Shown: positions 36,323-47,340 of the stretch, piece after piece
Numbering within the stretch: the stretch's first letter is position 1
How the letters are laid out: the number at the start of each line of letters is the position of its first letter
From: Saccoglossus kowalevskii
Taxonomy: Eukaryota; Hemichordata; Enteropneusta; Harrimaniidae
Assembly: GCF_000003605.2 (NCBI RefSeq)
Contig: NW_003158753.1
Location: 32,258 to 79,597 of the forward strand
DNA: 47,340 nucleotides
Reading direction: 5' to 3'
Position numbers and translations under genes: made by a program
The notes under the pieces: generated by a model
Databases searched by the model: none
What the model was told of the DNA's origin: nothing
The model's input: only the letters and a program-made list of their open reading frames with translations

Positions 36323-39300
36323 GTGACGTTATTAGCGAACCGCTAATGTATGTGGTGTTAAAAATAATTCGTGTGAAATAAATATATGAATACAAAATAT
36401 ATAACACAATGTCTTCATTAAAACGATAAGTATGATCCGGCAATATACTGTGACATTATTTGGACAGAAATACATACTGTATAACATGTCCTTTTAGCTA
36501 GAACGTTATTTTAGCTGATTTATCCAATCCACAATTTCGCTAAAGTAAGATGTCGCTAATTAGAATAGAGTACATTCTCACAATGAGAATGTTGACACTT
36601 TAGCTATATTAAGATTAAGTTAATTCTTCCATGAGTCAAATTCGCTACTGTTTTACAGTATTCATTATAACGTTTTTTTTTTAAAAAAATACTGCAGTCA
36701 CAATTATACGTTGTCGCGATATTCGTCAAATGTTAGCAAATGTTTATAAAAAAACACATTTAGTGTACGTACACAAAAAATAAGTATAACATTAATTACA
36801 TGACGTCAAATATATTGGATTCTAATACGGAATAATCTAGCCAAACATATTTAAAACACAAAATCGGTTTTTAAATAAGTCCATCTCAGCAAATTATTCA
36901 CCCTCGCAAATTGTGTCACCTACAACACCGTCATTTCAGAGATTCTAGCTCCGCAATAAATGGACGTGGAAAATGTTGCGAGCAGTGGTGCATTTGCCAA
37001 AGTTGTCGTAGCATACAACGTATATTTATATTGAAAATAAATTGTATAATTTATCAAAACGATGAGACAAATTTAAGCTACAATACTAAAATGTTTTAAA
37101 TCGAGGCAATTGAACTGTGGCATTAAATTCACTTCTCTAAATTTGAAAGAATTAACGATATATTTTTCTAATATTGTTTTTACTGTATTTACATCAACAC
37201 AACTGTTAATCTAAGTCATTGTCATATGCTTATATTTTGTTGTTTAAAAAATGCATTTACAACTTTTGTTTGTCTTCAAATAATTCACCCGTGAGAATGA
37301 ACAGGTATTATAATATTATGAAATAATCCAAAATAAAAAAAAGCTACCATCTCCAAAAAATGGAAGCCGTCGATTCATAACAACACCATATCTTTTTCGG
37401 TAGAATTGAAAAAAATATGATTTGAATAAAATAATAACAATTAATAAATGATAACAAACTTAAAAATGTTCAAGGATGAAGAAATCGCCTTATAAAATGT
37501 TAACCAGATGACCGTTCGGGTAATTACAGGCCGTTGCTACAATAGCGTACTTTGAACTGTCCCCGTATTTGTGAACAATTGCACACTCAACGCGGTGCCA
37601 AGAAATGTTATGGTGTCTCTATTATGAAACAATGTGATATTTATAATTCCAACGTAACTGGTATATGTGTGTGTTACTACCTAATTTTACTACCATCATG
37701 TGTGACGGTTATGATATGTCACACTTAGCGGCTTACTAAACATTGGCTGAATATGCCTTCGCGTGTTTGCGGACTATCGTTATACCACGTATGTTTTCTA
37801 CAAAGTCGTCTGTATCATGCATAAATCGACTTCGTGTGTTCATTTTGAACTTCAAAGCAATTTTGAATTTCGCAACATATAATCGAATTTACTGCGATTT
37901 GTGTATCGATACTTCGTTGCGCAGTAGAAATGGGACATTGTCAGTACAAACACAATGTTTCGTATTAAATGTGTTTATATTTATGCGTATTCGGCAGAAC
38001 AAAACTAAATATTCATTAATATTCATATAATAAATTCAACTATAAAGTAATTGACACTTTGCAAACGGCTCATGCCTCTGACACCCACCATAGTATGCAT
38101 GTGATGTTGCGGTTAGCGGCGACTATACCTGAGATAGTGTACCCATAAGACATAACTCTACCAATTGAGATTACAACAGGCTTTCTTTTCTGTCAAATTC
38201 CATGTAGTTTTAGAAACAAGAACACCGATATCGGAAGGGTCTATTATTTCATCCAATTATTCAACAAAAATTGTGTCGCACATTGAGACGAACAGGCAAA
38301 AATAACGACATTACGAAAATGCATTTGAAAGCAATCGCGCAACATACACTGTGTAATTTTTCAAGAAACGACTGCCACATCACGGAATTACTGTATACGA
38401 TATATTCCATATCTCTCGATAGCTGCATGTTTTTTTTTTACATTAAAACAACCGAATATATATTGCCCCCAAAAAATGGTTGTTTACGTGTTTTATATAT
38501 TTTATTCTCCCTGAATATATCTCCTAGGCAGGTACTGTATCAGGTTGTTATGATGCAAAGTTACTACAGTTGATTTAAAATTATATTGATCTTTTATTGT
38601 CCTGATTATTAATATCCAGCGTTAGCATACCATTTCATTAATCGGTTGAAAATTCCTGCATTCGGATTCAATGTAAAATTAATTTAGTTAAATATCTGTT
38701 TACTTCTGTGATTGTACGATTCTGTGTTTCATATGTAGTGTTAGTTGTTAAAACAGAAGAGCAGGGCACTTTTCAACGCCGGGGTTTTAGGAACTAATAC
38801 GTTACCTGATTAACCGCACGGACGTGTGTACATGTCCCTGACCGTTGAACATCGCTGATCGTAAGTTCCATATTTACCTTCGTCATACACAACCCTGCGT
38901 AGACGACTTGGGGAGAGTGAAACAAAAACCAAACAGGGCTGCGAACTACACAACGGACAATACGTATAATAACAGCTTATTCACATTTTTTTATCGATTA
39001 TGTTCACTTCTGTAATTGTTATTATTGAGACTTGTTACAATACAATTAAATGACTTTGATTTCCGACAAAAAATACTGCTAGATTATGGTATAATATTGA
39101 TGCAACATTTACATATTCGGCTGGCCACCCGAAGGTCTACAATTCGCCAGTCGGCGGCGGTTAAGAGTCAAACTTTATTTACAGATTTTGTGTCGAGAAC
39201 ACATTTGGTTGATTAATTTTTTTAAACAGTAATGCTTATTGCAACTAGATTGTAGAGGTGCAAATCTTATAACTAATGTATATATATATTTATTTATAAC

Positions 39301-42300
39301 CACTATTTTCTTTTTGTCTATTATCTATATTTTTTTTTCTTTTATTGTAAGGTATAGCGTGGGAATTGGATGTTTTTTAGCGATAATTTTTTAGTTTATG
39401 TTTTCAGTCTTAGAAGAAATGGAATAATAATAGCAGTAACAATTAAATTCAATGTCATTCAGTTCATTGTCACTTTACTTTTTTTCCAAAACATAAACTA
39501 TAAGGTCGTAAATGAAGTTTTACAAATCATATACGAGTAATGAATGTAAAACAAACATTTGTTTTCAGATTTAATGTCGGAGGCTAAATGCCGTAAACGC
39601 ATGTTTCCGTCAATCTGATTGTGTGCCTGGGCTTCCTCTATCCACTGAACAGTAATTGCGATGTGATATGTACACAGAGACATTTTAATTTAAGTTCGAA
39701 CACCAATGGAAGGCGTTGGTAAATATCTGTGAGTAGAACGAGTGTCAGCGGCGTATCATCGGTCATTAGATGCACGGTCATATCACTGCAGAGAATGATA
39801 TCACGGTCACCGCGGACGTTGTGTGCATGAGTTGGAAATTATGAAATAATTCCAGGTTATTTTTAACTTAGTACACGTAACACAGTCGAAATTGAGTTGT
39901 CATGTTGTTTAAAACCGTTTTACGGGCTAGTGTTTTTGAAAATTAACTGCGATCGGGTATAACCTATGTATAGTTCATGTGATTAATACAGAAAAGGTGT
40001 TCGATATGAACGTAAATGTGCCCGCAATCTTTAATTAAATACACAAAATAAATATTCGTATTGTTCTGTGTGACCACTGACTACAACCACACATTTCATA
40101 CTTGCACGGTGCTGCATGTCTCCTGATGCGTGGGAATTGATTTAAGCATGCAAAAAAAAACAACAAAAAAACAAACACATTTTAATTTAAGACTATTTTC
40201 GTAAAACCTGACAATCCCCAATCAATACAGGCAACGCACGATTTTTTTAGCGCATAAAATGTGTGGGTTCATACCTACTGAAAAGATGTCATCTGTCACA
40301 AACCCCCACACCTTTTTTTTCTAAATGGAGATGTTCAGTGGTTTGGTTTCAGCTTGTCGCTTGCCACCCACTCACGTTCTTTCGTTAGCAATACCGATAT
40401 CCATGCATGCGCGTAGGAACGCTTTCCTTAAATAGAATTTAATTTAAAACGAGTTTTCAATGCGGAAAATAGTAGTTTCCAACAACCCACATACCCTTGA
40501 ATGTGGTCGGTGTTATTCCGTCTTACAGTTAAACATGAAAGTGCGTTGTTGTTTGTACCATCGTTTTCTCGCGGCCAATGACAATAACATAGTCAGAATG
40601 TTCAAAGGTAACGGAATGAATTTGATAGGAAAGCTCGTCATATCCCACCCTACATACACACACACACTGCACACAGAAAGACTAAATTAATAACACCAGT
40701 GTGAGAAACACGGAACCTATTCAGGAAAAAGCATTTTTATTCAAAATCTATTCGCACCACTATTTTCTAATATGTGAGCATTTATCAGTGGTGTGGTCAA
40801 TATATCACATCAAAGTTTCATACATATTTACTACACTCATTTGTGTATTTGGGTGATTGGTGTATTGTACCAGTCGGCATTCTGAACCTTGCCAGAGTTA
40901 TCACACGCCGTATTGCTGTGGATACAGAAGTGTGCACGTCACTCCTCAATCCGTCACCAGTCTGCAATAAAACGGAATTATATAATATGAATTTTATAAA
41001 CTGGTGCGGTTATTAATTCGTCGCATCCTGTAATGCTTATATGTTTACTATTTGGCAAGATCTTTCCATTGTGTAGTGTCTGGCGATGTGATATTATGTT
41101 TGTATACAGAGAGCTTTCTGGGGCGGGGGGGGGCTAATTAAATTGGTGTTAGTAATGACTAGAAAAGTCAGATTAATGCAGCCCATACATTATGTAATTC
41201 TAACATAATTTGCTTTTGGTCGTTCGTGTGAAGCTTCATGCAATCGATTCTCGTAGTTGCGTACATTGTGAGTTCAACACAGCAACCTTACAAACTCCGC
41301 CATCATAGTAACAGGTATTTTTCCTGGAAATGATCAGGATATGTCACACACGCAGAGTGTATGTCATATATGATCTCAAAAGCGGTTTCACAAAATGAGG
41401 GGCTTCAATGTCGCCGACCATGACGTAAAATCGCTTGCAGCGTTATTTCGCACCAAACTTTAGAACTACATGTGAATCAAACCAATGTGAAGCGGTCAAC
41501 AGTGATGCGGTGATATTTAGACATACGTAAACCACATCAATTGGACTACTGCACTGCACGCCGTGGATGTTCGATCTCAATATTCGTGTTAAATTTTGTC
41601 AGACCCAATGTTCGCACCATACCGCGGACAACGACGAGCTCATTTACTGTCCCAAAATAATATCGTTGCCCACGGCCGGACTATTAATTGCGAAAAATCA
41701 AGGTAATAAATGGTTTTGTATGTATTCCCAGTCCCGCAGTTCTACCTACATGTATTTTAGGAAGAATATCGTCCACCCACGCTCGGTTTGCTACGCGTGG
41801 GATGATAATGACCATATATGTACCCATACAGTGCAATGTGATTTGTCAACCCAGGTACCGCGTGTATATCACGTACACACAGAGTTACGCAACCAATAAA
41901 TACACATTTATCACGAGATGCACGAATAAAATGAAGTAAGTAATAATAATAATAATAATAACAATAATAATATAAAATAGGTAAGCGAATATACACACCA
42001 TTATATTTACGTAGTGTCTGAATACTATAGCGCTGCAGATTTGAATGTAATCCTGCGATGTACGAAGAGATGAAGCGAATACGGTCACAGGTCGAGTGAT
42101 TCCTTCTCCCGTCCTGAATCAAAACATGTTTTGTTGAGTGTTGCAAGAAAATATGTGTTAATGTTGCCATGGTAATAAAACGCCCACTGATATGGAAATT
42201 GATTTGATGAGTGTAAAAATAGGTCGCATTGACGTCAGAGTGACGTCAATGACTCATTCTGCTGAAGAGCACGTCATCGGAGCAGCTGTACACGTGATTG

Positions 42301-42737
42301 TGCCAGGCAGAGTGGGGAATTAATTTATCAAGGAGCAATGAGGAATTCTCCGAATTACTACGCAATGGTCCTCGCCGCGGTGGTTAAAACTGTGTAGTTA
42401 TAGTCAGAATATGCCACTGAGCCGAATGTTGGAATTATGCCGTCGTGATCAGCATCACGAGAGTTGTTTCATTCACTATTTTATGTTCGTTTAGTGGGTT
42501 TTGTAAATGGCTAGCTTATACTCAGTGCCACCACACCCACAAATGGACAAAGCTAATTACGAAAGCTCTAATTTAAGTTAGCGAGGAAGGCATTGACCCA
42601 ATCTGTGACAAATGCACTTTTATGTTCGGCGGGTTATTATTGGTACATACCTTTACGTGCAGTACGCTTGACACTGATAACAACGTATCATTACGTATGT
42701 AAAGCTTCGTCGTTATGTGCAACATGGTATACGCGAC
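36323..42737. other. 6.4 kb without a recognisable gene
   Basis: AT-rich with scattered A/T homopolymers, a G9-10 tract near 41125 and an (AAT)n microsatellite at about 41940-41973. Open frames of 60-137 codons show no known domain and no consistent splice-site framework. Nothing else supported. Confidence 0.55.
41940..41973. repeat. (AAT)n microsatellite
   Basis: Run of TAA/AAT triplets with one AAC interruption. Confidence 0.9.
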
Positions 42738-45700
42738 GACAAATTGATATTCTGACATGTAGACCCATACGCGATGGCATGATTTGCATCCTGATATGTA
42801 GGTCTCGTACACAATGGCATAATTTGCATCCTGGCATATAGGTCCTATACACAATGGCATAATTTACATCCTGACATATAGGTCCCACACACAATGGCAT
42901 AATTTGCATCCTGGCATATAGGTCCTATACACAATGGCATAATTTGCATCCTGGCATATAGGTCCCATACACAATGGCATCATTTGCATCCTGACATATA
43001 TGTCCCATACACAATGGCATAATTTGCATCCTGGCATATAGGTCCCACACACAATTGCATAATTTACATCCTGGCACATAGGTCCAATACACAATGGCAT
43101 CATTTGCATCCTGGCACATAGGTCCCATACACAATGGCATAATTTGCATCCTGGCATATAGGTCCCACACACAATTGCATAATTTACATCTTGGCACATA
43201 GGTCCCATACACAATGGCATCATTTGCATCCTGGCACATAGGTCCCATACACAATGGCATAATTTGCATCCTGGCATATAGGTCCCATACACAATTGCAT
43301 AATTTACATCCTGGCACATAGGTCCCATACACAATGGCATCATTTGCATCCTGACATATAGGTCCCATACACAATGGTATAATTTGTATCCTGGCACATA
43401 GCTCCCATACACAATGGCATCATTTGCATCTTGGCATGTAGGTCCCATACACAATGGCATCATTTGCATCCTGACATGTATGTCCCATACACAATGGCAT
43501 AATTTGCATCCTGGCATATAGGTCCTATACACAATGGCATAATTTGCATCCTGGCATATAGGTCCCATACACAATGGCATCATTTGCATCCTGACATATA
43601 TGTCCCATACACAATGGCATAATTTGCATCCTGGCATATAGGTCCCACACACAATTGCATAATTTACATCCTGGCACATAGGTCCCATACACAATGGCAT
43701 CATTTGCATCCTGACATATAGGTCCCATACACAATGGTATAATTTGCATCCTGACATATAGGTCCCATACACAATGGTATAATTTGCATCCTGGCACATA
43801 GGTCCCATACACAATGGCATATTTTGCATCCTGGCATATAGGTCCCATACACAATGGCATAGTTTGCATCCTGACATATAGGTCCCAGGCACGATGGCGT
43901 AATTGATATTCTGACATATAGACCCATACACGATGACATAATTGATATTCTGACATATAGACCCATGCGCGATGACATATTTGATATTCTGGCTTAAAGG
44001 CTCATGCACTATAGCATAATTTGCTTTCTGACATATAGGCCCATACACAACGGCATAATTTGCATCCTGACATATAGGTCCTATACACAATTTCATAATT
44101 TACATCCTGGCATATATGCTCATACACAATGGCATAATTTGCATCCTGACATATAGGTCTCAAACACATTGGCATAATTTGCATCCTGGCATATAGGTTC
44201 AATACACTATGGCATCATTTGCTCCCAGGAAAATATATTCCTATACTCAATGGCATAATTTGCATCCTGGCATATAGGTCTCATACACATTGGCATAATT
44301 TGCATCCTGGCATATAGGTTCAATACACTATGGCATCATTTGCTCCCTGGCATATATATTCCTATACTCAATGGCATAATTTGCATCCTGGCATATACGT
44401 CATATTCACAATGGCATCATTTGCATCCTGGCATATAGGTCCCATTCACAATGGCTTCATTTGCATCCACGCATGTAGGTTCCATACACAATGGCATAAT
44501 TTGCATCCTGGCATATATGTCCCATAGTCTATAGCATAATTTGCATCCTGGCAGAAAGGTCCCATACACATGGTATAATTTACATCCTAGCATATAGGTC
44601 CCATACACAATGGCATATTTTGCATCCTGACATATATGTCTCATACACAATGGCATAGTTTTCATCCTGACATATAGGTCCCATGCACGATGGCGTAATT
44701 GATATTCTGACATTTAGACCCTTACGCGATGACATACTTGATATTCTGACATATAGACCCATACACGATGACATAATTGGTATTCTAGCATATAGACTCA
44801 TGCACAATGGCACAATTTGCTTTCTGACATATAGGCCCATACACAGTAGCATAATTTGCATCTGACATATAGGCCCATACACGATGACATAATTGATATT
44901 CTGGAATATAGGCACCTTAGACGAAGGTATAATTTGAATCCTGACAAACAGATCCTATACACAATGGCATAATTTGCATCCTAGCATATAGGTCTCATAC
45001 ACAATGGCATAGTTTGCATCCTAGCATATAGGTCTCGTACACAATGGCATAATTTGCATCCTGACATATAGGTCCCATACACAATAGCATAATTTGCCTC
45101 CTGGCATATAGGTCTCATACACAATGGCATAGTTTGCATTCTGACATATAGGTCCCATGCACGATGGCGTAATTGATATTCTGACATATAGACCCATATG
45201 CGATGACAGAATTGATATCCTGACATATAGACCCATACGCGATGACATAATTGATATTCTGGCATATAGGCTCACGCAGAATGGCATAATTTGCTTTCTG
45301 ACATATAGGCGTATACACAATAGCATAATTTGAATCCTGACATATACGTCCCATTCACAATGGCATCATTTGCATCCCGGCATATAGGTCCCATACTTTA
45401 TGGCATAATTTGCATCCTGGCATATAGGTCTCATACACAATGGCATACTTTGCATCCTGACATATAGGTCCCATACACAATGGCATAATTGGCATCCTGA
45501 CATATTGGTCCCATACACAATGGCATCGTTTGCATCCTGACATGTATATTCCTATACACAATGGCATAATTTGCATCCTGGCATATATATATTCCCATAC
45601 ACAATGGTATCATTAGCATCCTGGCATATATGTCCCATTCACAATGGCTTCATTTGCATCCTGGCATATAGGTCCCATACACAATGGCATAATTTGCATC

Positions 45701-47340
45701 CTGACATATAGGTCCCATACACAATAGCATAATTTGCCTCCTAGCATATATATATTCCCATACACAATGGTGTCATTAGTATCCTGACATATACGTGTCA
45801 TTCACAATGGCTTCATTTGCATCCTGGCATATAGGTCCCATACACGATGGCATAATTTGCATCCTGACATATAGGTCCCATACACAATGGCATAATTTGC
45901 ATCCTGGTATATAGGACCCATACACAATGGCATAATTTGCATCCTGGCATATAGGTCCCATACACAATCGCACAATTTGCATCCTGAAATATAGGTTCCA
46001 TACACATTGGCATCATTTGCATCCTGAAATATAGGTCCCATACACAATGGCATCATTTGCACCCTGGCATATATTCCCGTACACAATGGCATAGTTTGCA
46101 TCCTGACATATAGGTCCCATGCACGATGGCGTAATTGATATTCTGACATATAGACCCATACGCAATGACATAATTGATATTCTGACATATAGACCCATGC
46201 GCGATAACATAATTGATATTCTGGCATATAGGCTCATGCACAATGGCATAATTTGCTCCCTGGCATATATATTCCTATACACAATGGCATAATTTGCATC
46301 CTGGCATATACGTCCCATTCACAATGGCATCATTTGCATCCTGGCATATAGGTCCCATACACAATGGCATAATTTGCATCCTGACATATAGGTCCCATAC
46401 ACAATGGCATGATTTGCATCCTGGCATATATATTCCCATACACAATGGCATCATTTGCATCTTGGCATATATGTCCCATTCACAATGGCTTCATTTGCAT
46501 CCTGACATATAGGTCCCATGCACGATGGCGTAATTGATATTCTGACATATAGTCCCATACGCGATGACATAATTGATATTCTGGCATATAGGCTCATGCA
46601 GAATGGCATAATTTGCTTTCTGACATATAGGCCTATACACAATAGCATAATTTGCATCCTGACATATACGTCCCATTCACAATGGCATCATTTGCATCCC
46701 GGCATATAGGTCCCATAGTCTATAGCATGATTTGCATCCTGGCATATAGGTCCCATACACAATGGCATAATTTGCATCCTGACATGTAGGCCCATACACG
46801 ATGACATAATTGATATTCTGGAATATAGGCACCTTAGACGATGGCATAATTTGAATCCTGACAAACAGATCCTATACACAATGGCATAATTTGCATGCTG
46901 ACATATATACGTCCCATTCACAATAGCATAATTTGCCTCCTGGCATATATATATTCCCATACACAATGGTATCATTAGCATCCTGGCATATAGGTCCCAT
47001 TCAAAATGGCATCATTTGCATCCGCGCATATATGTCTCATACACAATAGCATAGCTTGCATCCTGACATATAGGTCCCATACACAATAGCATAATTTGCC
47101 TCCTGGCATATATATATTCCCATACACAATGGTATCATTAGCATCCTGGCATATAGGTCCCATTCAAAATGGCATCATTTGCATCCGCGCATATATGTCT
47201 CATACACAATAGCATAGCTTGCATCCTGACATATAGGTCCCATGAACGATGGCGTCATTGATATTCTGACATATAGATCCATATATGATGACATAATGGA
47301 TATTCTGACATATAGACCCATACGCGATGACATTATTGAC
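42738..47340. repeat. 40-bp satellite array, over 100 units, running off the window
   Basis: Typical unit: ATAGGTCCCATACACAATGG followed by CATAATTTGCATCCTGGCAT. From about 42780 to 43880 units are exactly 40 bp and in phase. From there to the window end units of 39-41 bp and diverged types (GCGATGACATAATTGATATT; TTTGCTTTCTGACATATAGG; TTTGCCTCC) are mixed in recurring blocks. The right edge is not reached. Minus-strand open frames of up to 410 codons (42864-44096) follow from absence of stops in the unit and are not genes. Confidence 0.97.

Noticed and set aside
35747-36346. 199-codon open frame as a gene
   Set aside because: Eleven perfect copies of a 48-bp unit keep the frame open on both strands; the unique flanks contribute only 23 codons with no recognisable sequence.
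42864-44096. 410-codon minus-strand open frame as a protein gene
   Set aside because: It lies wholly within the 40-bp satellite and exists because the unit has no stop in any minus frame; no start context, splice sites or domain supports it.

Overview
The window is eukaryotic genomic DNA, almost certainly from a marine or other aquatic invertebrate. It is AT-rich. Its only confident genes are split into many short exons with GT..AG introns, and it carries non-LTR and LTR retrotransposon debris, DNA-transposon ends and several tandem-repeat arrays. The species cannot be named from the sequence. Animal-type GH9 cellulases occur in molluscs, crustaceans, termites, echinoderms, hemichordates, tunicates and others. 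One 88-base run of N (26947-27034) marks an assembly gap.

Genes (1-17.9 kb). Two glycoside hydrolase family 9 endo-beta-1,4-glucanase genes lie head to tail on the + strand. The upstream copy (606-4494) enters the window without its first two exons. The downstream copy (11450-17848) is complete: 10 exons that splice to exactly 464 codons (463 aa), with a signal peptide, catalytic Asp80/Asp83, the His of the first GH9 signature and Glu437 of the second. The seven internal exons shared in the window have identical lengths and phases (185, 160, 97, 163, 151, 166, 191 nt), while introns differ in length and sequence. This is a tandem duplication. One exon is about 97% identical between copies while the next is nearer 75%, a patchy pattern that suggests gene conversion. 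The spacer between the genes holds a probable 3-kb DNA-transposon relic with TTAA-flanked inverted ends (6729-9698).

Transposon zone (about 20-28.3 kb). A decayed non-LTR retrotransposon (about 20080-24345) still shows endonuclease and reverse-transcriptase motifs (GDLNARTG, SDHCPI, YADD). It is split by a solo LTR of 1133 bp (21571-22703) with 9-bp inverted ends and a perfect 5-bp target duplication. A 65-bp tandem array follows, then the 3' end of a second LINE of L1/Tx1 type with a zinc-knuckle tail domain and poly(A) end (about 25090-26395), then a second TTAA-flanked DNA element (26471-28298) that spans the assembly gap.

Repeat-rich, gene-poor zone (28.3-47.3 kb). No recognisable protein gene was found here. 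It contains a 26-bp-arm palindrome, a 71-bp tandem array with alternating subtypes, a perfect 11 x 48-bp minisatellite, and at the right edge more than 4.6 kb of a 40-bp satellite that runs off the window. Most of its units carry the octamer ATTTGCAT, and its minus strand is free of stops in all three frames over long stretches. A 33-codon ORF at 34454-34555 with a good start context and a membrane-like segment is the only other coding candidate worth noting.
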